A DNA stretch of 64,000 bases from Aphelocoma coerulescens (lineage: Eukaryota > Chordata > Aves > Passeriformes > Corvidae). Position numbers and translations under genes: made by a program. The notes below the pieces were generated by a model. That model did not search any database. It was not told the origin of the DNA and saw only the letters and a list, made by a program, of their open reading frames with translations. Below are positions 1 through 13,398 of this stretch, piece by piece; the stretch's first letter is position 1; every line of letters starts with the position of its first letter. The stretch is from positions 1,302,001 to 1,366,000 of the forward strand of contig NW_027184084.1 in assembly GCF_041296385.1 (NCBI RefSeq). Direction: 5' to 3'.

Positions 1-1380
1 ATTTTGGGCTTGCACTAGATCTTTCCCTAATTCTTTAACAGCTTCCACTAGCATTGCCTGTGGCCCTACTGGCACTCGGCTCATTTTGTCTAGCATCAGC
101 TCTACCGGTGCATCTGCAGGCAGTGTAACTAATATGGCTCGAGTAAAAGAATTACAATTCTCCATCACACACTGTCTTAATAATGGTCCTTTCATATATT
201 CTTGTATATCTGAATTGTGTATAGCCTTAGTAACTCTGTCTACAAAACTTGAAAAGGACTCATCCCTTCCTTGCTTAATTGACAGGTAGGAGGGCTGAGG
301 GGGTGTTGTTTTTATATAGGACATTGCTTGCCGTGCAAGTCGCATAGCTTCTAATAATCTTTCTGGCCCCACTTGCACTTGCATTTCAACTCTGGCAAAC
401 TGCCCAACACCCATAAGCTGCTCCACTGTTACCCCATTTAAAGGGTCTTGTAGGTCACGGGGAATATTAGCAGAGGCATCACAAAGGCGATTCCAGTGTG
501 CCTGCCACAGCATAACTTGTGACGGGGTCATAATCATTCTAACAATAGTTTTAATATCTTCTGGGCAAAGAATCTCACTCCCCCATACATAGTTTAACAT
601 TTGCTTAGCTGGTTCACTCTGGAGCCCTGATTCATTAGCTGTACCTCGTAGCTGAGTTAACAGCTTCCAGTCTACAGGACTATATTCTCCTACTATTCCC
701 CCATCACCTGCTTGATATATTACTGGGAAGGCAAACGAATCTCTGATCGCTTCTGCCAGTTCATAGTCTTTATTCTCAAGAGCTGTTTTTACTATTCTTT
801 TCCAGTCAATTTGGTTAACTCACGATTTAAGACTGTTACATGTGTTGAAATTTTCCTTTTCAGTAAGCTCTTGGCGCCATCTAGCGGCTTCTTGTTCTAA
901 CTCCTTTTTGTCCCTTTCTGGTAACTCATCTTTCTTTTCTGCCGGGGGTGCCATAGGTAGAACAGACGGTGTCTGATCTGTAAGGGGTTTAACAGCTACA
1001 GGGCACCCTATCGGTGGCGTGGGAACATAATCGCTCCCGAGTGTCATTATACCAGGTGGAGGGTCTTTGCCTTCTAATTGAGCTGTAGCAACTGCTGCTA
1101 CCTGTTTTTCAACATGATACTGCTTAAGACAATTATTTACTGCTCTCCATAGCTTCATTAATTTTCTAGCTTCTTTATTGTCATCTATAACAAGATTCCA
1201 TAGGCAGGCACCATATTCTTGCCATTGCTGTTCGTGGAATAGTGATCCTGGGTCCTTAAAGAACCCTTGCTTTTCCCCGAAGGTTATTAATGCATTTAAT
1301 TCCTTACCAAGGTTTATCTCCTTAAATCCCCGCTTTTCTAAAAAGCGTAAAAATAAATTAAGGGCCACCTTTGTTTCCAT
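1..1380 (-). pseudogene. gag: gag of a class II (betaretrovirus-like) ERV, 5' part, one in-frame stop
   Basis: Reading from 1380 downwards, the frame starts METKVALNLF and gives a matrix-like domain of 186 codons, then meets a TGA at 820-822. The same frame stays open below the stop and reads capsid-like sequence to the window edge. It includes the major homology region of retroviral capsids around 220-280 (QGRDESFSSFVDRV). The rest of gag and any pol lie outside the window. Gag would be the structural polyprotein that assembles the viral core. One stop in about 1.4 kb suggests modest decay. The primer-binding site at 1608-1625 and LTR at 1628-1998 sit in the expected order upstream. Class II is inferred from the capsid motif and the lysine-type primer site. 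Confidence 0.8.
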
Positions 1381-1607
1381 ATCTGCGTCTTTACCGCAAT
1401 CTCAGCGTCTTACCGCTTTCCCTGTTGACAGGAGTTGTGCAGCCTTTTCCCAGGTTTAGCCCTTGTCAGCCGTATAGGCGGACCCCTCTTGTTAAGGTCA
1501 GTCCGGGCACGGAATAGGTGCTTGCCTGCAGCCGCTGATCTTTTGCCTTTCGATCGCTGCTATCGAAGCCTCTCGGCCGCTCACCTCGTCAAGAAAACGA
1601 TGTCCCA

Positions 1608-1625
1608 GTCCCTGTTCAGGCGCCA
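1608..1625 (-). other. Primer-binding site, tRNA-Lys3 type
   Basis: On the minus strand this reads TGGCGCCTGAACAGGGAC, one base from the tRNA-Lys3 complement used by many class II retroviruses and lentiviruses. It lies two bases inside the LTR edge, as expected of a retroviral primer site, and fixes the provirus orientation. Confidence 0.85.
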
Positions 1626-1627
1626 AA

Positions 1628-1998
1628 TGTTGCAAAATGAATCGACGACTTAGGTGAGGAGAGACATTGCAGGCAACCGATACGATTGATATATGCAAGC
1701 TCCGTTTATTAGCAATACAAAGGCACTTATATAGAGTATTGAATACAAGCTTATCAGTTCTTTAATTAGTTGAAACTTATAAAAGCACATTCTGACCTCT
1801 ACATAATTGGGTTAGATAAAAGACTACATTTGGCAAGCTTCTTATTGTTTATGTTTTGTCTTGAGAGATCAAAGATCTTCCTCCCTTCTTAGGGATGGTC
1901 CATCTTATCAGCACAGCTGCACCTCTCAAAACTCCCTTCTGGTTCCCAGGTTGGTGTCTCACACAGGGATTGGTCTCATGTAGAATTTTTCTCACACA
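1628..1998 (-). repeat. 5' LTR of the class II ERV at the window start
   Basis: On the minus strand the LTR runs from TGTGTGAG (near 1998) to GCAACA (1628). It contains a TATATAAG box near 1730-1737 and AATAAA near 1705, followed by a short R-U5. The inner edge is fixed by the primer site. The outer edge is inferred from the TG terminus. The partner LTR is out of view, so no target duplication can be checked. Its transcription would point away from KCNN2. Confidence 0.75.
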
Positions 1999-2089
1999 GG
2001 CCTTTTTACTTGTACAGTTGGATTATTGATCCAATAATTCTATCAATGAGCCATGTCCCTGCTCCTCTAACCATTCTCCAATAGCAGCC

Positions 2090-4326
<2,237 letters not shown>

Positions 4327-4945
4327 TGTCCTGTCCTAGTGTTTTGCCGGTGGGTAGGGACACAGACACCAACTTAAGGAATAGTGTAATTTACTATAAT
4401 GCAAAACTGCAAAGAATCACAGAAGGATGAGCTAAGCAATGCACATAATCACTGCTACAAAAGATTGCCTATAGTGATTAAGATACATCACCAGTTACCC
4501 TAATACTTTACCATCGTCCAAATCCCCAAAACATCAACTGTGGGGGAAGCTGTCACAGCGAAGGACTGGAGAACCACACCCAGTAACTGGGAAATCCTGC
4601 GGTGCATCCACCTTGCAGACCACGAGGCTCCCCTACTTTGCTGTGACAGTAGCCCAGCTTTTATACTGTTAAACAAACAAGCTAACAACTTCTAATTTCA
4701 TTCTCCTGTTGGCTTTCTCCCAAAGCCTGGCCAGGGCTCAGGGAGGAACCAAGGGAGTTGTCTTTGATCCTATACCCCCCCTAATTAGGCCAGATGTGGC
4801 CTTATCTGGTTTCTAGATACGGAAAGGTAAATACATGTTTTGCCAATAAATGGACACATATAACAATACTTCATTAATGAGCATATATATATAACATTTG
4901 GTTGGAAGGTTAATCTAGAGGTCAACTTTGGCCCAGGGCCTGTTG
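4327..4945 (-). repeat. LTR-like repeat, boundaries approximate
   Basis: Begins TGTCCTGTCCTAG and has the layout of an LTR read backwards: an early AT-rich A-rich block, then GC-rich segments and a TTTTATACTG block (reverse TATA-like) near 4657. The far edge is not defined and no target duplication was found. Assignment to an ERV family is inference. Confidence 0.4.
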
Positions 4946-6212
4946 TTCAGGCCTTAGTACTTCACGCAGGTACTTCGTTCTAATTTCAGTTGTATTTCTT
5001 TTTAGTTAAGAAATTACAATTTGACATTTCAGTTAAATTGAAATGTATAAGAGAGAGTTTTCAAAGTTTTGAGGTGAAAAATACCTTATTTGTAGATACA
5101 TTGGTGTTTTTGCTATGTCTAATTAGAGATACCTTGGGCTACAGGCAGAAATGACAGTTTTCAAGGGCAAGAACGGTTTTTCAGCAGTAGCAATTAGCAA
5201 AAAAGAGAAATTGAGAATTGCATAGTACCCTTCTTCTATGCTGTAGTTCTAATATGAAAGGACACCATAGTCTCCTCCTTAGACTACTGTTAGAGAAGTA
5301 TTGCACTACTGAAGACTGCCAAATGGGATCCTGTTCTGCAGTCCATACATATATGAAAAATACTATTTCTGTCTCAGAACCCAGTTTCTTTGCATTGATA
5401 GCAAAGATGGGCAGCTGTTTAATATTATTGTAATCAATAAGCAAGTGTCTGGTGACAGAGTATCACTATAAACTATTGGAATACTGATGAAGAGGTTTCT
5501 TTATTTGTGTAAAAATAAATAAATGTACCTGCTGCAATGTGGAAACCTTGTTCTCCAGTGTACCTTGCTATAAGTGGTGCTTGAGGCACTAAGAACAAAG
5601 TTGAAGAAACCCAACTTCTGTAAGTATTTGAATTATTCTATGTATTTTCAAGAAACTTTAAATAGGAAACAAAACACAACATAACCAAATACTCCTAGGC
5701 TTCTGTATGCATAAGCTTACAGTAGGTAGTTACTCCAACATTTGCATCTTTTTTTCCAGCTAATTGGATACACATTTTCATTCTTTCTGAGGTTTGTTAT
5801 GGATCAGAAAAATCAATCTTTTAAAAAGCTTCAGTCATGTTTCTGATTTTTTTTTAATTGATCATTGAAAAGAACTCCTTTTTGTATGAGACTACATGGA
5901 AGGAGTTGTGCAATCACGTGACTTAATCAAGGTTAATGTAGTTTTCAACACTGCCTGACAGTATAGAATACAAGCATACCTTTTTGTTAAACAGTGCTAC
6001 TCTATGGTTTTGTCTGAGAGCCACTGTAGGCTGCAGTACTCATGTTAGAGCTCGGAGTAATCTGCAGCTCCAAAGGGGTCTGTCATTCATCTTGAAAATG
6101 AAGGGAAGTTTTGTTTTCAAGGACACTATTGGAAGGAAAGGCCATTGTACCACCCTTAATATGTTAGATAACGGATAGATTTTTAATTTAAGCACAGTAT
6201 GTTTATATGTGC
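4946..6212 (+). other. KCNN2 intron 2, no feature seen
   Basis: AT-rich intron. Short open frames here (for example near 5200-5440) lack exon-type signals or recognisable products. Confidence 0.55.
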
Positions 6213-7104
6213 TGTCTTGGTTTGAAAGACAGGTGTCTGCTAAGGAAGGCAGAAGCCTCCCTTGGAATGGCAGATGCAACCCCCTTCCCTCCGAGTTATT
6301 ATAATTTTGAAATCAAGGAGGCTTTTAGGCAAAGATGTGGGAAATAGGAATAACAGTTCTTTACTATTATATATATAACCAGTCAAACAAACAACAATAA
6401 CTATGGCAGTAACAGCAAACAATCACAAACCCAGTCCCAGCCTTCTCGGCTGTCGGGCCCTTTCCCCTTGGGTGCAGTTCTGGTCGCAGCCGGCAGGAGC
6501 GCTGGCGGCTCCCGGTGAGCAGGGCAGGTGCGATGGTTTCCCCGCGGCTGCAGGGGGCGCTCCGGAGCGAGCTCGGGGAGCACGCGGCACCGGTGGCCTA
6601 GGGTCCCGGGGAAGGATGGAACAAAGGCTTCACAAACCCCTGGGCAGCTGGCCCCGGTGTCCGGCCGGACCCTCGGGAACGGTAGGCTGGAACGGCAGGC
6701 TGGAGTGGCAGGCTGGAGCGGCAGGGACGAGCACAAATCCCGGGTGGCAGATGCAATGTATCCAAACGGGGTACCCCCCGGAGGTCTAGGCAGGCAGGGA
6801 AAGCACGGCTACAATGTAGTGAAGGCTCGAAGCAGTGGCGGGGCAGGGCAGCCACGATCCGGCTCCAAGCGGGGCAGGGAAGGTGGGCTTGGGATCCCGG
6901 TGTTGTTTCCAGCTGAAAGAAAAGCGGCCGTAGGAAAACCAGACCACACACCCAGGTGAAACAAAAGAGTAGCCAGGCGCACCCCACCCTCAGTGGGTAG
7001 CTCTTTGTTTTCTTAAGTACCCAGCGATTTGTCGTCTTAGTAACAGTATGGGGGAAAATTCCTTTAACAGAAAAAAAAACTAGAACTCCTAAAAAACCCC
7101 AACA
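6213..7104 (-). repeat. 3' LTR of the ERV-L-like provirus
   Basis: An 892 bp copy starting (minus strand) TGTTGGGGTTTTTTAGG and ending CAAGACA. It is closely similar to 12447-13398 but lacks about 60 bp of CT-rich microsatellite present there near 13180-13240. TATATATAATAG near 6365-6378 may be part of the core promoter. Confidence 0.88.
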
Positions 7105-7135
7105 TTATCCACCCCAAATTTTTTCCCATACTAAC
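7105..7135 (-). other. Polypurine tract region
   Basis: The minus strand just before the 3' LTR reads GGGAAAAAATTTGGGGTGG and then ATA. This is the expected site and composition of the plus-strand primer for reverse transcription, although interrupted by pyrimidines. Confidence 0.5.
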
Positions 7136-7713
7136 ATGTTACATGAAACTTACCCCTTTTAACCATATAAATACATGAATCACCCGAATTATATACATAT
7201 ATACATGCAGATACTGATACAAGTTCAGAGCCATGGGGAGTTCACCCTAAAACAAGGTCCCCTTGAGGTATGCATCGGATCTCTCCATCCCTTTGCATCA
7301 CCCACCAGGTACAACCTGGTCCCTGATCAAAAACAACCCCACGGATGGGTTTGTCTTTGCTCAAGGCAGACTTTACCCAAACAGTTTTTCCAAGCATACC
7401 TCTCACGTGCACCACTGGAACCTTATCCCCGTCTGTTCTTTGTAGGGGTTCGGATTGGGCAGGGCCTGCTCAGCTGGTGGAGCCTCGGGTGTTAACCAAC
7501 CAGGTGGCTCTTGCTAAATGCACCTCCCAGTTTTTGAAAGTTCCCCCACCCAGTGCCTTCAAGGTGGTTTTAAGCAGTCCATTACACCACTCAACCTTCC
7601 CAGCTGCTGGTGCATGGTAAGGGATGTGGTACACCCACTCAATGCCATGTTCTCTAGCCCAGGTGTTTATAAGGCTGTTCTTGAAATGAGTCCCATTGTC
7701 AGACTCGATTCTC
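7136..7713 (-). pseudogene. pol: Integrase, central and C-terminal part, frameshifted from pol
   Basis: This frame continues integrase after a one-base frameshift in a C-run at about 7716-7720. It carries the second catalytic aspartate (ESDNGTHF) and, 35 residues later, the catalytic glutamate (AGKVEWCNG), matching the D,D-35-E pattern of retroviral integrases. A stop after RGSTS at about 7470 ends the frame. Below it, an SH3-like C-terminal domain can still be read (GDKVPVVHVRG, then PIRGVVFDQGPG) down to about 7210. Integrase inserts viral cDNA into host DNA; this copy is broken. Confidence 0.82.
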
Positions 7714-10323
7714 TCAGGGGGTACCATGCCTCCAAAGGACTTGCTTTTCAAGGCCCAGGATGGTGTTCCGGGCAGTAGCGTGAGGCACAGGGTAAGTCTC
7801 CAGCCATCCAGTGGTGGTTTCTACCATCGTGAGCACATAGCGCTTGCCTTGGCAGGTTTGAGGCAGTGTGATGTAATCAATCTGCCAGGCCTCCCCATAC
7901 TTATATTTGGACCATCGCCCACCATACCACAGGGGCTTCACCCGCTTGGCCTGCCTGATCGCAGCGCATGTCTCACAATCATGGATCACTTGGGAGATAC
8001 TGTCCATGGTTACATCCACCCCTTGATCTCGGGCCCGCTTATAGGTGGCACCTCTGCCCTGATGGCCTGAGGCATCATGGGCCCATCGAGCTAGGAACAA
8101 CTCTCCTTTATGTTGCCAATCCAAGTCTATCTGGGACACGTCTATTTTCGCAGCCTGATCTATCTGCTTGTTATTACGATGTTCTTCATTAGCCCGGCTC
8201 TTGGGGACGTGAGCATCTACATGACGAACCTTCACGGATAGCTTCTCTACTCGAGTGGCAATGCCTTTCCACTCTTCAGCAGCCCAGATTGGTTTTCCTC
8301 TGCGCTGCCAGTTTGCCTTATTCCACCTTTCCAGCCAACCCCACAGAGCATTGGCTACCATCCATGAATCAGTGTAGAGGTAGAGCTTTGGCCACTTCTC
8401 TCTTTCAGCTATGTCCAGAGCTAATTGAACAGCTTTGAGTTCAGCAAATTGGCTCGATCCACCTTCTCCTTCCGTAGCCTGTGCAACTTGTCGTGTGGGG
8501 CTCCATACAGCGGCTTTCCATTTCCGGCTAGCGCCTACAATTTGGCAGGAACCATCAGTGGAGAGGGCATATTGTCTTTCACTCTCTGGTAGCTCGTTAT
8601 ATGGTGGGGCTTCTTCGGCACGCGTCACCTTCTCCTCTTCTTCTTCAGAAGATAACCCAAAAGTCTCACCTTCTGGCCAGTTTGTAGATATTTCCAAGAT
8701 CCCAGGGCGACTTGGGTTTCCAATTCGGGCGCACTGCGTGATGAGGGCGATCCATTTGCTCCAAGTAGCGTCGGTGGCGTGATGCGTGGAAGGAACCTTT
8801 CCCTTGAACATCCACCCCAGCACCGGTAGTCGGGGTGCCAGGAGGAGTTGTGCATCTATGCCGATTACTTCTGAGGCAGCTTGGACTCCTTCATAAGCTG
8901 CCAAGATTTCTTTCTCTGTGGGAGTGTAGTTGGCTTCAGACCCTCTGTAGCTTCGGCTCCAAGATCCCAGTGGTCGGCCACGAGTCTCACCAGACACCTT
9001 CTGCCAGAGGCTCCAGGACAGACCCTTGTTCCCGGCTGCAGAGTAGAGCACGTTCTTCACCTCTGGTCCTATCCTTACTGGGCCAAGGGCTACGGCGTGA
9101 GCGATTTCCTGCTTGATCTGGGCGAAGGCTTGCTGCTGTTCAGGGCCCCAGTGGAAATCGTTCTTATTGCGGGTAACCAGGTAGAGAGGGCTCACAATCC
9201 GGCTGTACTCAGGAATGTGCATCCTCCAGAAACCTATGGCGCCTAGGAAAGCTTGTGTTTCCTTCTTGTTGGTCGGTGGAGACATTGCTGTGATCTTATT
9301 GATGACCTCAGAGGGAATCTGACGTCGTCCATCTTGCCACTTTACTCCCAGGAACTGGATCTCTCGGGCAGGTCCCTTGACTTTGCTCTTCTTGATGGCG
9401 AAACCAGCTTCCAGGAGAATTTGGATTATCCTCTCTCCTTTCTCAAATACCTCCGATGCCGTGTTCTCCCACACAATGATGTCATCAATGTACTGCAGAT
9501 ATTCTGGGGCCTCACCCTTTTCCAGTGCAGCCTGGATCAGTCCATGGCAGATGGTGGGACTGTGCTTCCACCCCTGGGGCAGTTGATTCCAGGTATACTG
9601 CACGCCCCTCCAGGTGAAGGCAAACTGAGGCCTGCACTCTGCTGCCAGAGGAATGGAGAAGAATGCATTGGCAATGTCAATAGTGGCGTACCACTTTGCT
9701 GCTTTGGACTCCAGCTCGTACTGGAGCTCCAACATGTCCGGCACAGCAGCGCTCAGCGGTGGAGTCACTTCATTCAAGGCACGATAGTCCGCAGTCAATC
9801 TCCATTCCCCATCAGACTTGCGCACAGGCCAGATGGGGCTGTTGAAGGGTGAGTGGGTCTTGCTGACCACCCCTTGGCTCTCTAGCTCACGGATCATCTT
9901 GTGTATGGGGATCACAGCATCTCGATTTGTCCGATACTGCCGGCGGTGCACTGTTGAGGTGGCAATTGGCACTCGTTGCTCTTCCACTTTCAGGAGCCCA
10001 ACTGCAGAAGGATTCTCTGATAGTCCAGGCAGGGTGTTCAATTGCCTAATGCCCTCTGCCTCCACAGCAGCAATCCCAAATGCCCACCTGAGTTTTTTCG
10101 GGTCTTTGTAATAGCCGTTCCAGAGGAAGTCTATGCCCAGAATACACGGGGCCTCTGGGCCAATCACAATGAGATGTCTCTTCCACTCATTTCCAGTCAG
10201 GCTCACCTCAGCTTCCAAAAGGGTCAACTGCTGTGATCCCCCAGTCACCCCAGCAATGGATACAGGTTCTGCCCCCACATGTCCCGATGGCATTAAAGTA
10301 CACTGTGCCCCAGTATCAACCAA
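7714..10323 (-). pseudogene. pol: pol: protease, reverse transcriptase, RNase H, start of integrase
   Basis: An 869-codon open frame. The aspartic protease motif VDTGAQ is at residues 2-7, with the frame also open upstream to the UAG at 10426-10428. RT has its first aspartate in YATIDIANAFF (D216) and YIDD at 278-281. RNase H has STDGS (D590), an ELKAVQ glutamate (E628) and YTDSW (D652). The integrase zinc site is H749, H753, C784, C787, with first catalytic D816 (WQIDYI). The frame ends after WRHGTP because of a single-base expansion of a C-run. The listed start is not a true initiator; protein would be made as a gag-pol fusion. RT copies the RNA genome into DNA. Confidence 0.9.
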
Positions 10324-10425
10324 TGCATCATATTTTTGTGGCTCTGATGTGCCAGGCCATTGAATCCACGCCGTCCAGAAAACCCAGTTCTCCCGTGCCT
10401 CTCCCTGGCTAGAGGCAGGCCCCCT

Positions 10426-10761
10426 CTAGCCCTGGTTATCATTCTTTCCCTGGGCGTACATGCTCGAGGTCCCTTCAAGGGGATCCGACATATCATCCTC
10501 CCTTCTGTAATACCTGGCAGCTCGGTCACTAGAGGCTGAGGCTACTTTCACCTTAGCGGAGCCCCCTCGGTTAGTGCCTCCCTCCTTGAGTTCACGCACC
10601 CACGCTGCCAGGACAGAGGTGGGTTTCCCATCCCACCTTCTCATGTCTTCCCCATGCTCACACAGGAAAAACCACAGCTCAGCTCGTGGGGTGTACCCTC
10701 TCTCTAGCTGGGGGACGACGGGCTCTGACTTGGGGGCCTGTGACTCACACTGGTGCCACAC
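10426..10761 (-). pseudogene. gag: Gag C-terminal / linker frame ending in UAG before protease
   Basis: A 111-codon frame that overlaps the last codons of the 538-codon gag frame in another phase and ends KNDNQG at a UAG (10426-10428). It is in the same phase as pol, and the codons after the UAG are open into protease. This can be read as the true end of gag with a stop-readthrough junction to pol, plus a frameshift in the gag copy near 10747. No CCHC zinc knuckle is visible. The readthrough interpretation is inference. Confidence 0.6.
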
Positions 10762-12361
10762 TGACCTTCGTCATCTCCTCCCTCATCTCCTCCCTCATCT
10801 CCTTCATCTCCTCTTTGAGGTCCTGGACCACAGCAGAGACATGAGCTTTCAGCGGACCATTGACCATACTGTCATAATTCCTGAGCTTGTTGGCAACAGA
10901 GCCCACTGTTTCTCGGTTATTGTCAGCATCAATCGTTGCAATGAAGGTGGCAGATAGCAGTGGCCCTAGCTTTGCCAGGTTCCACATCATCTGTCCTGTG
11001 CACCTGACCTTATCGGGGTCATTATCATGCTGTCCATCCCTCCCAAAGAGTACCTCTAATACTGCCACCTCTCTTAGCTGCTGGATCCCTTCCTCGAGTG
11101 TCTTCCACTGCATTCTATGATGGTACTCCTGCATTCTTTCTTTGTGAATGAACCTTTCTCTCACACTCATTAAGAGCCGGTCCCAGAGAGAAAGGGGCCC
11201 TGGCTCCCTCACAAATATCTGGTCCACACCTGGGTCCTGGGTCAACGATCCCAGATACCTTGCCTCACCACTATCCAGTTGCACACCTGTGCCCATAAGG
11301 TCCCAAACCCGAAGCAGCCAGGTTGTATAAGGCTCACGCCCCCTTGGCACAATGTCTTTTCGCATACCACGGAGACTGTCGTACGACAGGGACTCAGTGA
11401 TGATTTCTGGTTCTGGCTCTCCTGCTGGTTGCGAAGGCCCTGGTTCCCCATCATCATTAACTGGTCGTACTGATTTGGTCTTGTACTTCCTCCTTTGCAC
11501 AGGGGCGACTGCTGCTGGCTGTGGTTGTCCTTGTGGTTCAGCTGAAACCTGGACGGTTGTAACATCCGTGGGTTCCACTGCTGCACCATCGGACTCACCC
11601 TCTTTGGGGCAGGGAGAGGTTTTTTCACTAGCTGAGGAGGTGTATTCCCTTAGCAATTGGCATATCCCCTGGCGCACCTCCTGCATCCCCTTCACCAGTA
11701 CTCCCACCCAGTTCGGGTAGTCCATTTCTGAGGTGGGCTGCTGGGCGGTATCAGGCTGTGGGACAGGATCTCTAGTGTCTGGGGCTGGGTCAGGCTCTGG
11801 GGTTGGGTCAGGCTCTGGGGCAGGATCTCTAGTGTCTGGGGCCGTGTCAGGTTCTGGGGCAGGATCCTGCTCTGGGGTAGGATCTCTAGTCTCTGGGGCT
11901 GGTGTCTGGGTAGTTATCCAAGCCAATCTCAACTTATCCCTGAGTGCTAAATAGAGTAGGCCTACCAGCACCAGTTGGTTAGTACTCAGAGGGAAACTAA
12001 ACCCTTCGAAAATTGGTGGGGTGGGCCCAAAGAACTGGTTGAGGGGTTGGGAGAAAGCTTCCCCTGGTGTCATTTCCTCACAGAAGGTACCATTTTTAAC
12101 ATAACCCCAAAAACATGCACTCAGTGTGTGATAGCCCTTTATCCACATGCCCACATTCCAGAGGAAGTTAAAAACCCATGAATTCCTCACCTTCTCGACC
12201 CATAGCGCAAACTGGATAACAGCAATGGTAGCCTTAGTCAGAGGACCCATGTTTAGGTAAGGAGCTGCAAAGGGGAAGAATATAGCCACGACCACGTGCC
12301 ACCCGAACCAGAGTAAACTAGACCACATAGTGCTGCCTAGCAAGGTTCCTATATCCAGCAC
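10745..12361 (-). pseudogene. gag: gag of the ERV-L-like provirus, with hydrophobic N-terminus
   Basis: A 538-codon frame. Residues about 1-95 hold several strongly hydrophobic stretches (WFGWHVVVAIFFPF, then TIAVIQFALWV), and another lies at about 128-142 (LVLVGLLYLAL). A proline/acidic repeat follows at about 150-210 (units like PAPEPDPTPEPD), then a capsid-like part (SYDSLRGMRKDIVPRG, then PYTTWLLRVWDLMG) and a charged coiled tail (KEEMKEMREEMREEM). Position between primer site and pol identifies it as gag. The membrane-type N-terminus is unusual for Gag. The frame probably lost its true end through a frameshift. Confidence 0.75.
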
Positions 12362-12423
12362 ACAAAATTAAGTTATCCAGGAACTGTTATTCCTTTTTCA
12401 CCTCTCTCTCTTAATGCCCTCAG

Positions 12424-12441
12424 GCCCCCCATTGGGCGCCA
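12424..12441 (-). other. Primer-binding site, tRNA-Lys1,2-like
   Basis: Minus strand TGGCGCCCAATGGGGGGC, a near match to the tRNA-Lys1,2 complement (TGGCGCCCAACGTGGGGC). It is separated from the LTR by five bases. Confidence 0.75.
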
Positions 12442-12446
12442 AGATC

Positions 12447-13398
12447 TGTGTTGGTTTTGAAAGACAGGTGTCTGCTAAGGAAGGCAGAAGCCTCCCTTGG
12501 AATGGCAGATGCAACCCCCTTCCCTCCGAGTTATTATAATTTTGAAATCAAGGAGGCTTTTAGGCAAAGATGTGGGAAATAGGAATAACAGTTCTTTACT
12601 ATTATATATATAACCAGTCAAACAAACAACAATAACTATGGCAGTAACAGCAAACAATCACAAACCCAGTCCCAGCCTTCTCGGCTGTCGGGCCCTTTCC
12701 CCTTGGGTGCAGTTCCGGTCGCAGCCGGCAGGAGCGCTGGCGGCTCCCGGTGAGCAGGGCAGGTGCGATGGTTTCCCCGCGGCTGCAGGGGGCGCTCCGG
12801 AGCGAGCTCGGGGAGCACGCGGCACCGGTGGCCTAGGGTCCCGGGGAAGGATGGAACAAAGGCTTCACAAACCCCTGGGCAGCTGGCCCCGGTGTCCGGC
12901 CGGACCCTCGGGAACGGCAGGCTGGAACGGCAGGCTGGAGCGGCAGGCTGGAGCGGCAGGGACGAGCACAAATCCCGGGTGGCAGATGCGATGTATCCAA
13001 ACGGGGTACCCCCCGGAGGTCTGGGCAGGCAGGGCAAACACGGCTACAACGTAGTGAAGGCTCGAAGCAGCAGCGGGGCAGGGTGGCCATGGCCCGGCTC
13101 CGAGCGGGGCAGGGAAGGCGGGCTTGGGATCCCGGTGTTGTTTCCAGCTGAAAGAAAAGCGGCCGTAGGAAAACCAGCTTCCTCTCTCTCTCTCTCTCTC
13201 TCACTCTTTCTCTCTCTCGAAGCAGAGACCCAACTGACCCCACACCCAGGTGAAACAAAAGAGTAGCCAGGCGCACCCCACCCTCAGTGGGTAGCTCTTT
13301 GTTTTCTTAAGTACCCAGCGATTTGTCGTCTTAGTAACAGTATGGGGGAAAATTCCTTTAACAGAAAAAAAAAACTAGAACTCCTGAAAATCCCAACA
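12447..13398 (-). repeat. 5' LTR of the ERV-L-like provirus
   Basis: 952 bp, from TGTTGGGATTTTCAGG (minus strand, near 13398) to CCAACACA (12447). It contains a CT-rich simple repeat at about 13180-13240 that the 3' LTR lacks. The rest matches the 3' LTR with few substitutions by eye. Confidence 0.88.

Larger units (their letters stand above)
6213..13398 (-). mobile_element. ERV-L-like provirus, LTR-gag-pro-pol-LTR, no env
   Basis: A 7.2 kb element antisense to KCNN2. Two LTRs of one family (12447-13398 and 6213-7104) enclose a lysine-type primer site, gag, protease, RT-RNase H, integrase and a polypurine tract. No envelope frame lies between integrase and the 3' LTR, as is usual for ERV-L (class III-like) elements. 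Coding breaks seen: a frameshift at the end of the long gag frame (about 10747), a UAG before protease (10426-10428), and a one-base C-run frameshift in integrase (about 7716-7720). Flanking pentamers (tgtgc and atgca) do not match, so the target duplication has decayed or been lost. Class assignment rests on RT motifs, lack of env and the 5 bp duplications of its solo LTRs. Confidence 0.88.

Noticed and set aside
6401..6987. GC-rich open frames on both strands, repeated at 12636-13276, 45831-46316 and 57969-58656
   Set aside because: They lie in copies of the ERV-L-like LTR and shift between copies; not protein genes.
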